Shown here one piece after another: positions 9,095 to 19,926 of a DNA stretch of 64,000 nt. The DNA comes from Massilia sp. YIM B02443 (GTDB taxonomy: Bacteria; Pseudomonadota; Gammaproteobacteria; Burkholderiales; Burkholderiaceae_D). The notes below the pieces were generated by a model. That model had not been told where the DNA came from. It saw nothing but the letters and a program-made list of their open reading frames with translations, and ran no database searches. The position numbers and the translations under genes are program-made. Numbering within the stretch: position 1 is the first letter of the stretch; each line of letters begins with the position of its first letter. The DNA lies in contig NZ_JASNRA010000003.1 of assembly GCF_030411955.1 (NCBI RefSeq), positions 124,001 through 188,000 on the forward strand, read 5' to 3'.

Positions 9095-11176
9095 ATGAGT
9101 CCGGAGCAAGGCCAACAATCGGTGGCGTCATCTGAATTGCCATCCCTCTCGCTGTCCGCATCCTTGTCGTTCCTGAGCGGCGGCGGCATGATGGGCGCGA
9201 TGATGCGCGCCCACGACTGGAGCGCGTCGCCGCTGGGCGACCCGGCCGCCTGGCCGCAGGCGCTGCGCACCGTGGTCGGGCTGATGCTCAATTCCAAGTT
9301 CCCGATGTTCGTGGCCTGGGGCGAGGGCCTGGGCTTCCTGTACAACGACTCCTATATCTCGGTGTTGGGCGACAAGCACCCGGCCGCGCTGGGGCGCCGC
9401 TTCCACGACGTCTGGGCCGAGATCTGGCACGACATCCATCCCCTGGTCGTGCGCGCCATGAACGGCGAGGCCAGCTACATGGACCGCCTGCCGCTGCGCA
9501 TGCGCCGCCACGGTTACGACGAGCAGACCTGGTTCCGCTTTTCCTATTCGCCGGTGCGCGGCGAGGACGACCGCGTGGCCGGCATGTTCTGCGCCTGCGT
9601 CGAGATGACCGGCGAAGTGCTGGCCCAGCGCTACCGCGACGAAGAGAACGAGCGCCTGATGACCCTGTTCGAGCAGGCGCCCGGCATCATCGCCGTGCTG
9701 CGCGGGCCGGACCACGTGTTCGAGCTCACCAACCGCTCCTACCTGGCGCTGATAGGCCACCGCGCCCTGGTCGGCAAGCCGGCGCGCGAGGCGCTGCCCG
9801 AAGTCGAGGGGCAGGGCTTCTTCGAGCTGCTCGACCACGTCTACCAGACCGGTCAGCCGTTCGTCGGCCACGCCGTGCCGCTGCGCGTGCAGCGCGACCA
9901 GCACGATCCCCAAGCGCCGCTCGAACAGCGCTTCATCGACTTCGTCTACCAGCCGATCCGCGACGCGCACGGCAAGGTCTCGGGCATTTTCGTCGAGGGC
10001 AGCGACGTCACGATGCAAAAGCAGACCGAGGACGAACTGCGCGCGGCAAACCGCCAGAAGGACCAGTTCCTGGCCATGCTGGCGCACGAGCTGCGCAACC
10101 CGCTGGCGCCGATCACCACCGCGGCCCAGCTGCTGCAGCGCGGCCAGATGGACGCGCCCGGCATCCGGCGCGCCAGCGACATCATCGCGCGCCAGGCCGA
10201 GCACATGACGGCGCTGGTGAACGATTTATTGGACGTCTCGCGCGTGACGCGCGGGCTGGTGACGCTGAGCCGCGAAGCGCTCGACGTGGCCGCGCTTGTG
10301 CACGAGGCGGTGGAGCAGGTGCGGCCGCTGATCGACACCCGGCGCCACGCGCTGCAGGTCGAGGTCGCGCCGCAGCCGCTGCATGTCGAGGGCGACCGCA
10401 CGCGCCTGATCCAGGTGCTGTCGAATATCCTCAACAACGCCGCCAAGTACACGGCGCCGGGCGGACGCATTGCGCTGCGCGCCGGCATCGAAAACGATTG
10501 CGTGACGGTGGCGGTGCGCGACAACGGGCAGGGCATCGAGCTGCCCGTGCTGCCCTATATTTTCGATCTGTTCATCCAGGCCGAGCGCACGCCGGACCGT
10601 TCGCAGGGCGGACTCGGGCTGGGGCTGGCGCTGGTGAAAAGCCTGGTGGCACTGCACGGCGGGCGGGTCGAGGCGCACAGCGAAGGGTCGGGGCAGGGGA
10701 GCGAGTTCGTGGTGCATCTGCCGCGCCTGCTCCAGGACGCACCATCGCCGCAGGCGCCGGGGGCCGATGCGGCAGCGTCCGAGAAGGGGCTGCGGGTGCT
10801 GCTGGTGGACGACAACGTCGACGCCGCCGAGATGCTGGGCACGCTGCTGGAGATGAGCGGCTACGCCGTGACGCTGGCCTTCAATGGCGAGGATGGGCTG
10901 GCCAATGCGGTGCGGGTGCGGCCGGATGCGGCGTTGCTCGACATCGGGCTGCCCGATATCGATGGGCATGAACTGGCGCGGCGTTTGCGTGCCATGCCGG
11001 AGACGGCAGGGGCGACGCTGATTGCGCTGACCGGGTATGGGCAGGTGGAAGACCAGCAGCGGGCGCTGAAGGCGGGGTTCGACCATCACATGGTCAAGCC
11101 GGCGGACCTGGGGAAATTGTTGGAGTTGCTGGCGACGGTTGAACGCGTCGGCGGCGGAGCCGCCAACCCTACGTAG
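9095..11176 (+). CDS. PAS-containing hybrid sensor histidine kinase
   Basis: About 693 residues, without membrane segments, so probably cytosolic. Two PAS-type sensor regions (roughly 40-165 and 185-310) precede the dimerisation domain with the phosphorylated His in AHELRNPLAP (His331). The ATPase domain has NNAAKYT, DNGQGI and GLGLGLALV. A C-terminal receiver carries phospho-acceptor Asp616 (ALLDIGLPDIDG) and the conserved Lys in MVKPADL. ATG 9095 is chosen; an in-frame GTG lies at 9083, but the AGGGAG at 9078-9083 fits the ATG better. The last residues (RVGGGAANPT) and the stop are encoded by an intergenic repeat that begins at 11144, so the natural C-terminus may have been replaced. Confidence 0.9.
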   Translation: MSPEQGQQSVASSELPSLSLSASLSFLSGGGMMGAMMRAHDWSASPLGDPAAWPQALRTVVGLMLNSKFPMFVAWGEGLGFLYNDSYISVLGDKHPAALGRRFHDVWAEIWHDIHPLVVRAMNGEASYMDRLPLRMRRHGYDEQTWFRFSYSPVRGEDDRVAGMFCACVEMTGEVLAQRYRDEENERLMTLFEQAPGIIAVLRGPDHVFELTNRSYLALIGHRALVGKPAREALPEVEGQGFFELLDHVYQTGQPFVGHAVPLRVQRDQHDPQAPLEQRFIDFVYQPIRDAHGKVSGIFVEGSDVTMQKQTEDELRAANRQKDQFLAMLAHELRNPLAPITTAAQLLQRGQMDAPGIRRASDIIARQAEHMTALVNDLLDVSRVTRGLVTLSREALDVAALVHEAVEQVRPLIDTRRHALQVEVAPQPLHVEGDRTRLIQVLSNILNNAAKYTAPGGRIALRAGIENDCVTVAVRDNGQGIELPVLPYIFDLFIQAERTPDRSQGGLGLGLALVKSLVALHGGRVEAHSEGSGQGSEFVVHLPRLLQDAPSPQAPGADAAASEKGLRVLLVDDNVDAAEMLGTLLEMSGYAVTLAFNGEDGLANAVRVRPDAALLDIGLPDIDGHELARRLRAMPETAGATLIALTGYGQVEDQQRALKAGFDHHMVKPADLGKLLELLATVERVGGGAANPT
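11144..11173 (-). repeat. End fragment of dispersed repeat, inside the kinase 3' end
   Basis: These 30 bases are the reverse complement of the left end of the element at 42274-42400 (beginning CGTAGGGTTGGCGGCTCC). They overlap the last codons of the upstream sensor kinase. The same 30-base end recurs in opposite orientation at 11196 and again at 62346-62376. Confidence 0.8.
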
Positions 11177-11195
11177 ATACGACGAGCGCCGCTAG

Positions 11196-11322
11196 GTAGG
11201 GTTGGCGGCTCGGCCGCCGACGCGGTGATGGTTGGCAGTGAGATCATCCGGCGCGAAAACGGCGCCGGTAACAATCGACGCGTGGACGGGAAACCCGGCT
11301 GCGCGCCCCGGTCCACCCTACG
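11196..11322 (+). repeat. 127-bp MITE-like intergenic element, copy 1
   Basis: Begins GTAGGGTTGGCGGCT and ends GTCCACCCTACG. It shares with the element at 42274-42400 the left end, the overall length, and an internal block GAGATCATCCGGC followed by CGA, CGG and AACAATC at matching spacing. No coding capacity is seen. The right end is diverged (GGTCCACCCTACG rather than GCCAACCCTACG). Its inner and right part is duplicated again at 11369-11472. Confidence 0.75.
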
Positions 11323-11481
11323 GCATGCCCGTTATGTGCCGAGCAGTGAGACGACGTTGTCGGCCCCCGACGCGGTGATGGTTGGCAGTGAGATCATCCG
11401 GCGCGAAAACGGCGCCGGTAACAATCGACGCGTGGACGGGAAACCCGGCTGCGCGCCCCGGTCCACCCTACGGCATGCCAG

Positions 11482-13578
<2,097 letters not shown>

Positions 13579-13684
13579 ACGTTCAGACCTTTGCTAGAAT
13601 GAGAATCCGCTTGCGGCCTTGTAGCATCAGGGGCCGCTGTCTATACAACCGCTGCGTCCCAGCCGACAAACTTAGTTTATCACG

Positions 13685-14896
13685 ATGACTTCCACTGCCT
13701 CTGCCAGCTTATTTGGCGCCATTGAAATGGCCCCGCGCGACCCGATCCTGGGCATCACCGAAGCCTTCAATGCCGACACCAACCCTGCCAAGATCAACCT
13801 CGGCGTGGGCGTGTATTACGACGACAATGGCAAGGTTCCACTGCTGGCTTGCGTGCAGAAAGCGGAAGCGAAACTGATGGAGCAGCCAACGCCGCGCACC
13901 TACCTGCCGATCGACGGCCTGGCGGCGTACGACAAGGCCGTGCAAGAGCTCGTATTTGGTGCCGACAGCGCCGTAATTCAAGAGAAGCGTGCGATCACCG
14001 TGCAGGCCCTGGGCGGCACCGGCGCGCTGAAGATCGGCGCCGACTTCCTCAAGCGCTTCGTCCCGCACGCCGACGTCTACATCAGCGACCCGAGCTGGGA
14101 AAACCACCGCGCGCTGTTCGAAAGTGCCGGCTTCACCGTGCACAACTACGCCTACTACGATGCAGCCACCCGCGGCGTGAACTTCGACGGCATGCTGGCG
14201 GCGCTGAAGGCCATGCCGGCCGGCTCGATCGTCGTGCTGCACGCCTGCTGCCACAACCCGACCGGCGCCGACCTGTCGCAAGCGCAGTGGGATGAAGTCA
14301 TCGCTGCGGTGAAAGCCGGCGGCCTGCTGCCGTTCCTGGACATGGCGTATCAAGGCTTCGCCGACGGCATCGCCGAAGACGGCGCCGTGGTGCGCCGCTT
14401 CGCCGACACCGGCATGCCGCTCCTGGTGTCGAACTCGTTCTCGAAGTCGTTCTCGCTGTACGGCGAGCGCGTCGGCGCGCTGTCGATCGTCGCCACCAGC
14501 GGCGAAGAGGCGGCCCGCGTGCTGTCGCAGCTCAAGCGCGTGGTGCGCACCAACTACTCGAACCCGCCGACCCACGGCGGCAAGGTAGTGGCCACCGTGC
14601 TGTCGACCCCGGAACTTCGCCAGCTGTGGGAAGAAGAACTGGCCGGCATGCGCGTGCGCATCCGCGAAATGCGCGGCGCCATGGTCGAAAAGCTGAAAGC
14701 CAAGGCCCCGGGCCACGATTTCGAATTCGTGCGCGAGCAGGTCGGCATGTTCTCGTATTCCGGTCTCACCAAGGAGCAAGTGGGCAAGCTGCGCGACGAG
14801 TCGATCTATGCGGTCGACACCGGCCGTATCTGCGTGGCGGCGCTCAATTCGAAGAACATTGACCGCGTCGTTGACGCGATTGCCAAAGTTCTCTAA
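13685..14896 (+). CDS. Aromatic amino acid / aspartate aminotransferase
   Basis: A 403-residue fold-type I PLP enzyme of the AspC/TyrB group, transferring amino groups between aspartate or aromatic amino acids and 2-oxoglutarate. The PLP lysine is Lys254 in SNSFSKSFSLYGERVG; the substrate-binding region HNPTGADLS is at about residues 192-200. The N-terminus APRDPILGITEAFNAD and the motif INLGVGVYYDD are typical. Divergent from uvrB. Which substrate predominates (Asp or Tyr/Phe) cannot be decided from sequence alone. Confidence 0.93.
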   Translation: MTSTASASLFGAIEMAPRDPILGITEAFNADTNPAKINLGVGVYYDDNGKVPLLACVQKAEAKLMEQPTPRTYLPIDGLAAYDKAVQELVFGADSAVIQEKRAITVQALGGTGALKIGADFLKRFVPHADVYISDPSWENHRALFESAGFTVHNYAYYDAATRGVNFDGMLAALKAMPAGSIVVLHACCHNPTGADLSQAQWDEVIAAVKAGGLLPFLDMAYQGFADGIAEDGAVVRRFADTGMPLLVSNSFSKSFSLYGERVGALSIVATSGEEAARVLSQLKRVVRTNYSNPPTHGGKVVATVLSTPELRQLWEEELAGMRVRIREMRGAMVEKLKAKAPGHDFEFVREQVGMFSYSGLTKEQVGKLRDESIYAVDTGRICVAALNSKNIDRVVDAIAKVL

Positions 14897-14976
14897 AATC
14901 GCGGCTCTCCGCAGTTGCTGTAGCAGCGACGGAGAGCGGCAGAGCAGGGTCGAGCACGTTTCGGTTGTTTGCAAGT

Positions 14977-15006
14977 TTGACAGAAACGTTTCACCAACCC
15001 TATAAT
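14977..15006 (+). promoter_or_regulatory. Sigma-70 promoter of the first tRNA-Asn
   Basis: TTGACA at 14977-14982 and TATAAT at 15001-15006, 18 bases apart. Both match consensus exactly. The mature tRNA starts 12 bases after the -10 box. Confidence 0.85.
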
Positions 15007-15018
15007 GCATGCATCAAT

Positions 15019-15094
15019 TCCCTGATAGCTCAGTCGGTAGAGCGACGGACTGTTAATCCGCAGGTCCCTGGTTCGAGTCCAGGTCGGGGAGCCA
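15019..15094 (+). tRNA. tRNA-Asn (GTT)
   Basis: 76 bases with an encoded CCA end. Acceptor arm TCCCTGA pairs with TCGGGGA (with one T-G pair); anticodon GTT is at 15052-15054 in the loop CTGTTAA, and the T arm contains GGTTCGAGTCC. Identical in sequence to the copies at 15989 and 17534. It has its own consensus promoter and terminator. Confidence 0.98.
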
Positions 15095-15101
15095 GAATTA
15101 G

Positions 15102-15134
15102 AAAAGGCCGCATCTCAGGATGCGGCCTTTTTCG
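15102..15134 (+). terminator. Terminator of the first tRNA-Asn
   Basis: Stem AAAGGCCGCATC with GATGCGGCCTTT and loop TCAG, followed by T residues. It is identical to the terminator of the third copy (17617-17648), so tRNA and terminator were duplicated together. Confidence 0.9.
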
Positions 15135-15164
15135 TTTGCGCGCCGCCAGCGCATTGGGAGCTAT

Positions 15165-15926
15165 ATGCAGCAACTGCCAAACAGCCACGCCACCCTGATC
15201 GAAGGGCAGATGTTCCGCTTTGCCAAGTCGGGGCAGGGCAAGCCGTCGATTGTCCTGCTTGCCGGCGCCGGCGGGCCGCTCGATTCCTGGTACAAGCTGT
15301 ATCCCGAGATCGAGAGCCTGGGCACGGTGTTCGCCTACGACCGGCCCGGCGTCGGCGGCAGCGCCAAGCCGCGCGAAGCGCAATACGGCGAGACCGTGGT
15401 GGCGCAGCTGCGCCAGTTGTTGCAGGTGGCCGGCGTCGAGCCGCCGTTCGTGCTGGTCGGGCACTCGTTCGGCGGCCTGCACGCCAACCTGTTCGCGCGC
15501 GAATTCGCCGACGAGGTGGCGGGTGTGCTGTTCCTGGAGGCGACCGCGCCGGAAGACGTCAGCGGGCTCAAGCGCTTCCAGTCGCCGCTGCAGCGCGGCC
15601 TGGTCAAGCTGCTCGACCGCCTCTCGCCGCGCGACCCGTTCGACGAGATCCGCAACGAGCTCGAGACCGTCAAGGACATCGCCGACGCGCCCGGTTTCCC
15701 GCTGGTGCCGGTGACGGTGCTGTCGGGCACCAAGCGCCTGCCGCGCCTGCTGGTGCCGCAGGCGCTGGTGCGCGAGCGCGAACGCACCCAGCTCGGCCTG
15801 GCCGTGCTGTCGCCGCTGGGCGAGCGCATCAAGGCCGAGCGCAGTGCGCATTTCCCGCAGTTGTCGGAGCCGGAGCTGGTGCTGGATGCGCTGCGGCGCC
15901 TGGTCGCGCGCGTCGGGAGGGGCTGA
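15165..15926 (+). CDS. Alpha/beta hydrolase
   Basis: A 253-residue alpha/beta-hydrolase fold protein. The nucleophile elbow is GHSFGG (Ser about residue 105), with an oxyanion-loop region LLAGAGGPLDSWY near residues 31-43. A candidate catalytic His is in SAHFPQLSEPELVLDALRRL at the C-terminus. The ATG at 15165 has GGGAG at a proper distance; the upstream open frame is tRNA terminator sequence and is excluded. It sits between two tRNA-Asn genes. No signal peptide; substrate unknown. Confidence 0.86.
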   Translation: MQQLPNSHATLIEGQMFRFAKSGQGKPSIVLLAGAGGPLDSWYKLYPEIESLGTVFAYDRPGVGGSAKPREAQYGETVVAQLRQLLQVAGVEPPFVLVGHSFGGLHANLFAREFADEVAGVLFLEATAPEDVSGLKRFQSPLQRGLVKLLDRLSPRDPFDEIRNELETVKDIADAPGFPLVPVTVLSGTKRLPRLLVPQALVRERERTQLGLAVLSPLGERIKAERSAHFPQLSEPELVLDALRRLVARVGRG

Positions 15927-15949
15927 ATCCGGTTTTTCCGCAGGGAAGC

Positions 15950-15977
15950 TTGCGAAATCGAAAACAGCATGTATAAT
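15950..15977 (+). promoter_or_regulatory. Sigma-70 promoter of the second tRNA-Asn
   Basis: TTGCGA at 15950-15955 and TATAAT at 15972-15977, 16 bases apart, 11 bases before the mature tRNA. Confidence 0.7.
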
Positions 15978-15988
15978 GCGGCCTCCAT

Positions 15989-16064
15989 TCCCTGATAGCT
16001 CAGTCGGTAGAGCGACGGACTGTTAATCCGCAGGTCCCTGGTTCGAGTCCAGGTCGGGGAGCCA
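15989..16064 (+). tRNA. tRNA-Asn (GTT)
   Basis: Identical 76-base copy of the tRNA-Asn at 15019, with anticodon GTT and encoded CCA. The sequence just upstream differs from copy 1, but the promoter spacing is similar. Confidence 0.98.
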
Positions 16065-16071
16065 GAACAAG

Positions 16072-16104
16072 AGAAGGGCCGCATGCGAATGCGGCCCTTT
16101 TCGT
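16072..16104. terminator. Bidirectional terminator between tRNA-Asn 2 and purT
   Basis: Stem AAGGGCCGCAT with ATGCGGCCCTT, followed by TTTCG on the plus strand and preceded by A-rich sequence that gives T residues on the minus strand. It separates two converging transcription units. Confidence 0.8.
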
Positions 16105-17334
16105 TTATGGGTTGCCGGTCGAAGGCTTGCCCGATACCGGCTTCACCTTCGCCGCTGCCTCCAGCGCCCGCGCACGCGCCGTCTCGATCGACTCCGCCAC
16201 TGCCAGCGCCACGCCCATGCGCCGCCGTGCAAACGACTCCGGCTTGCCGAACAGGCGCACGTCGGCGCCGGGCACGCGCAGCGCCTCGGCCACGCCTTCG
16301 AACGCGATGCCCGCCTCATCCAGCTGCCCGTAGATCACCGCCGACGCGCCGGGCGCACGCAGCGCCGCATTCGTCGGCAGCCCGAGGATCGCCTTCGCGT
16401 GCAGTTCGAATTCGCTCTGCACCTGGCTCGCCATGGTCACCATGCCGGTATCGTGCGGACGTGGGCTCACTTCCGAGAACCACACGGTGTCGCCTTTCAC
16501 GAACAGCTCGACGCCGAACACGCCCAGTCCGCCCAGATTGCCGGTGACTTTCTCTGCGATATCGCGCGCGCGTTCCAGCGCCAGCGGCTGCATCGGATGC
16601 GGCTGCCACGATTCGACGTAGTCGCCCTGCACCTGCTTGTGGCCGATCGGTTCGCAGAAGGTGGTCTCGACCTGGCCGTCGGCGCCCAGCGAACGTACCG
16701 TCAGTAGCGTGATCTCGTAATCGAAGTCGATGAAGCCTTCCGCGATCACGCGGCCCGCGTCGACCCGGCCGCCGGCGGCGGCATACTCCCACGCGGCCTG
16801 CACGTCGGCGGCGCCGTCGAGCTTGGACTGGCCCTTGCCCGAGGACGACATCACCGGCTTGACCACGCACGGGAAGCCGACTGCGGCGCAGGCTTCCTGC
16901 AGTTCGGCCAGGCTGCTGGCGAAGCGGTAGGGCGAGGTGGCCAGGCCCAGTTCCTCGGCGGCCAGGCGGCGGATGCCTTCGCGGTTCATGGTCAGCTGGG
17001 CGGCGCGCGCGGTCGGGATGCAGGTGATGCGGCCCGCGGCTTCCAGTTCGGCCAGCTTGCCAGTGGCGATCGCTTCGATCTCGGGCACCACCAGGTCGGG
17101 ACGTTCTTGGGCGATCAGCGCTTCCAGGGCGGCGCCGTCCGTCATGTCGATCACGTGGGCGCGGTGCGCCACCTGGTGGCCGGGCGCGTTCGGGTAGCGG
17201 TCGACGGCGATCACTTCGACGCCGAGGCGCTGCAGGGCGATGATTACTTCCTTGCCCAGCTCGCCGGAGCCGAGCAGCATGACGCGGGTGGCGGAAGGGG
17301 AGAGCGGAGTGCCGAGGGTGCGGGGTTGGGTCAT
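16105..17334 (-). CDS. purT: Formate-dependent phosphoribosylglycinamide formyltransferase
   Basis: PurT makes formyl-GAR from GAR, formate and ATP in purine synthesis, an alternative to the folate-dependent PurN. The 409-residue product is an ATP-grasp enzyme: N-terminal motif [16 protein letters not shown], then [18 protein letters not shown], the ATP-binding loop [10 protein letters not shown], and the C-terminal [11 protein letters not shown]. All are characteristic of PurT. It converges on the second tRNA-Asn and is monocistronic. Terminator-like sequence overlaps its end. Confidence 0.96.
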   Translation of the reverse strand: MTQPRTLGTPLSPSATRVMLLGSGELGKEVIIALQRLGVEVIAVDRYPNAPGHQVAHRAHVIDMTDGAALEALIAQERPDLVVPEIEAIATGKLAELEAAGRITCIPTARAAQLTMNREGIRRLAAEELGLATSPYRFASSLAELQEACAAVGFPCVVKPVMSSSGKGQSKLDGAADVQAAWEYAAAGGRVDAGRVIAEGFIDFDYEITLLTVRSLGADGQVETTFCEPIGHKQVQGDYVESWQPHPMQPLALERARDIAEKVTGNLGGLGVFGVELFVKGDTVWFSEVSPRPHDTGMVTMASQVQSEFELHAKAILGLPTNAALRAPGASAVIYGQLDEAGIAFEGVAEALRVPGADVRLFGKPESFARRRMGVALAVAESIETARARALEAAAKVKPVSGKPSTGNP

Positions 17335-17493
17335 GGTGACTGTAGGGGTAGTGAGGAATGCAGGACGACGCAGTGTGCGTTGGATTGGGTGCGACTATAG
17401 CAAAGCGGCATCGACCATGCAGGCAGGCCCGGGATTAGACGGCGATCCGAACGGCAAGCCGAACGGCGAGCCGACCCATTTGCAATCGAGCAC

Positions 17494-17522
17494 TGGTCAA
17501 ACTGAAATCCCGCGGCTATAAT
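17494..17522 (+). promoter_or_regulatory. Probable promoter of the third tRNA-Asn
   Basis: TATAAT at 17517-17522 is an exact -10 box. TGGTCA at 17494-17499 is a weak -35 at 17-base spacing. Confidence 0.6.
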
Positions 17523-17533
17523 ATTGCCTCAAT

Positions 17534-17609
17534 TCCCTGATAGCTCAGTCGGTAGAGCGACGGACTGTTAATCCGCAGGTCCCTGGTTCGAGTCCAGGTC
17601 GGGGAGCCA
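17534..17609 (+). tRNA. tRNA-Asn (GTT)
   Basis: Third identical copy of tRNA-Asn. The identity with copy 1 continues through the spacer and terminator (about 115 bases in all), which shows segmental duplication. Confidence 0.98.
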
Positions 17610-17616
17610 GAATTAG

Positions 17617-17648
17617 AAAAGGCCGCATCTCAGGATGCGGCCTTTTTG
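17617..17648 (+). terminator. Terminator of the third tRNA-Asn
   Basis: Same hairpin as at 15102 (AAAGGCCGCATC, loop TCAG, GATGCGGCCTTT) with T residues following. The next 220 bases up to the dehydrogenase hold no gene that I can support. Confidence 0.9.
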
Positions 17649-17872
17649 CGTTGCGCGTCGTGTTCGCATCACGACCGCGGCGGCTGGCGCAACAAGGCAT
17701 CGTCCTGCAGCGCCGCCGCCGGGCGCGCACGGCCGGCGCATGCTGCAGGAGGCCTTGGCCCCGATGGTTGACAGGCAGCCAGGCCAGCGGGGCGATCGCC
17801 TGCAGCGCGCCGGCGTAAAGATGTCGCACCGTCACGAAAGGCGGTAGGATGGTCGCTTTCGAAAGGAAGCTC

Positions 17873-18970
17873 ATGACCCGCACGTTCAGGATCGCCGCGA
17901 TCGCCGGCGACGGCATTGGCAAGGAAGTCCTCCCGGAAGGCATCAAGGTGCTGGAGGCGGCGGCCGCCCGTTTCGGCATCGCCCTCGAATTCACCCATTT
18001 CGCCTGGGCCAGCTGCGACTACTACCTCGAGCACGGCGACATGATGCCGCCCGACTGGAAGGAGCAACTGTCCGGCATGGACGCGATCTATTTCGGCGCG
18101 GTCGGCTGGCCGGCCACGGTGCCGGACCACATCTCGTTATGGGGTTCCCTGATCAAGTTCCGGCGCGAGTTCGACCAGTACATCAACCTGCGTCCGGTGC
18201 GCCTGTTCGACGGCGTGCCGTGCCCGCTGGCCGGGCGCAAGCCGGGCGACATCGACTTCTTCGTGGTGCGCGAAAACACCGAAGGCGAATACACCAACCT
18301 GGGCGGCATCATGTTCCCCGGCACCGAGCGCGAAGTGGTGATCCAGGAATCGGTGTTCTCGCGCCACGGCGCCGACCGCGTGCTGAAGTACGCCTTCGAG
18401 CTGGCCAATGCACGCGAGCGGCGCCACCTGACGGTGGCCACCAAGTCGAACGGCGTGGCGATCAGCATGCCGTGGTGGGACGGGCGCGCCGACGCGGTGA
18501 GCCGGGATTATTCCGAGGTCACGGTCGACAAGCAGCACATCGATATCCTGTGCGCGCGCTTCGTGCTGCAGCCGAACCGCTTCGATGTGGTGGTCGCCTC
18601 GAACCTGTTCGGCGACATCCTGTCCGATCTCGGTCCGGCCTGCACCGGCACCATCGGGCTGGCGCCGTCGGGCAACCTGAACCCGGAACGCCGTTTCCCG
18701 TCGCTGTTCGAGCCGGTGCACGGTTCGGCGCCGGACATCGCCGGCAAGGGCATCGCCAATCCGATCGCGATGATCTGGTCGGGCGCGATGATGCTGTCGT
18801 TCCTGGGCGACGGACCCGATGCGGGGCCGGAACTGCGCCAGGCCCACGACGCCATCGTGGCGGCGATCGAGCAGGTGCTGCGCGACGGTCCGCGCACGGG
18901 CGACCTGGGCGGCAAGGCGCCGACGATCGAGGTCGGCGACGCGATCGCCGCGCTGGTCGCGCGCGGCTGA
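17873..18970 (+). CDS. Tartrate / D-malate dehydrogenase family protein
   Basis: A 365-residue member of the isocitrate/isopropylmalate dehydrogenase family, closest in pattern to tartrate dehydrogenase/decarboxylase (TtuC, DmlA, YeaU). Motifs: IAGDGIGKEV at the N-terminus, RENTEGEY near residues 133-140, the metal-binding region VASNLFGDILSDLG and EPVHGSAPDIAGKG. These enzymes oxidise D-malate, tartrate or related acids with NAD. ATG 17873 has an AAGGAAG ribosome binding site; an in-frame ATG eight codons upstream is less likely. Monocistronic and convergent with the YeeE genes. Confidence 0.9.
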   Translation: MTRTFRIAAIAGDGIGKEVLPEGIKVLEAAAARFGIALEFTHFAWASCDYYLEHGDMMPPDWKEQLSGMDAIYFGAVGWPATVPDHISLWGSLIKFRREFDQYINLRPVRLFDGVPCPLAGRKPGDIDFFVVRENTEGEYTNLGGIMFPGTEREVVIQESVFSRHGADRVLKYAFELANARERRHLTVATKSNGVAISMPWWDGRADAVSRDYSEVTVDKQHIDILCARFVLQPNRFDVVVASNLFGDILSDLGPACTGTIGLAPSGNLNPERRFPSLFEPVHGSAPDIAGKGIANPIAMIWSGAMMLSFLGDGPDAGPELRQAHDAIVAAIEQVLRDGPRTGDLGGKAPTIEVGDAIAALVARG

Positions 18971-18981
18971 CCGTCACGGCG

Positions 18982-19416
18982 TCAGGCGGCGCCCAGGCGC
19001 CGCACGTGGCGCCGCTCCAGCAGTTCGAACATCCCCATCCCGGCCAGCATGGCCAGGAAGAACAGCCACGGCGCGGCGCCGCCGCTGGCCAGCGAAGCCA
19101 CTGCCGGGCCGGGGCAATAGCCGGCCAGTCCCCAGCCGGCGCCGAACACCGCGCTGCCGAGCAGCAGACGGCGGTCGATGCGGGTCGCGCCCGGCAGCTG
19201 CAAGGATTCGCCGAGCAGGGTGCGGCGCCGCCGCCCTGCCAGCGCATAAGCCGGCGTAGCCGCCGCCAGCGCGCCCAGCATCACCAGGCCGAGCGAAAGG
19301 TCCCAGCGACCGGCCAGGTCGAGAAAGGCCAGCACCTTGGCCGGGTTAGTCATGCCGGCCAGGATCAGGCCGGTGCCGAACAGCAGGCCGGCGAGCAGGG
19401 CGAGTGCGGTCTTCAT
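18982..19416 (-). CDS. YeeE/YedE family transporter subunit (second half)
   Basis: A 144-residue membrane protein with about four hydrophobic helices. Motifs LLFGTGLILAGMTNPAKVLAFLD and GAGWGLAGYCPGPAVA belong to the YeeE/YedE (DUF395/DUF6691) family, which imports thiosulfate or other sulfur compounds; the Cys in GYCPGPA is the kind used to relay sulfur ions. Its ATG overlaps the stop of the upstream partner (ATGA), so the two half-size proteins are probably made together and form one transporter. Confidence 0.88.
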   Translation of the reverse strand: MKTALALLAGLLFGTGLILAGMTNPAKVLAFLDLAGRWDLSLGLVMLGALAAATPAYALAGRRRRTLLGESLQLPGATRIDRRLLLGSAVFGAGWGLAGYCPGPAVASLASGGAAPWLFFLAMLAGMGMFELLERRHVRRLGAA

Positions 19417-19856
19417 GCGGCTCCCTCCGCGATGACGTGGCGCAGCAGATACACCACGACAAAGCCTGCGCCCATGAAGACGGCGGTGGCGGCCAGCGAA
19501 CGCGGCGAGCGGCGCGCCACGCCGCACACGCCGTGGCCGCTGGTGCAGCCGCCGCCGTAGCGGGTGCCGATGCCGACCAGCAGGCCCGAGGCCAGCAGCG
19601 CCAGCGCGCCGGCGTCGACTTCGACCACCGGCAGCGGCGCGGCCAGCATGTACAGCAGGGGCGCGCCGGCCAAGCCGGCGAGAAAGGCCAGGCGCCAGCG
19701 CACCTCGCCGCGAACCGGGCGCAGCAGTCCGCCGAGGATGCCGCTGACCCCGGCCACGCGCCCGCCCAGCAGTATCATGGCGGCCGCGGCCAGGCCGACC
19801 AGCAAGCCGCCGGCCAGCGCCGTCCATGGCGTGAAATTGGTCCAGTCGATGTGCAT
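19413..19856 (-). CDS. YeeE/YedE family transporter subunit (first half)
   Basis: A 147-residue membrane protein of the YeeE/YedE family with the motif GIGTRYGGGCTSGHGVCG (about residues 94-111), whose Cys residues are typical of sulfur-compound transporters in this family. The start at MHIDWTNFTPW has a GAGGGAG ribosome binding site. With the overlapping downstream gene it makes a split transporter. No sulfurtransferase or regulator is adjacent to point to the substrate. Confidence 0.88.
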   Translation of the reverse strand: MHIDWTNFTPWTALAGGLLVGLAAAAMILLGGRVAGVSGILGGLLRPVRGEVRWRLAFLAGLAGAPLLYMLAAPLPVVEVDAGALALLASGLLVGIGTRYGGGCTSGHGVCGVARRSPRSLAATAVFMGAGFVVVYLLRHVIAEGAA

Positions 19857-19926
19857 TCCCGCTCCCTCGCAATCCATTGGACCGCGGCGGCGCGCGAACT
19901 ATCCGCAGGCCCGGGCCGGCAGGCCG

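Noticed and set aside
13636..13651. Possible LexA box before uvrB (CTGTCTATACAACCGC)
   Set aside because: Only the left half matches; the right half lacks ACAG.
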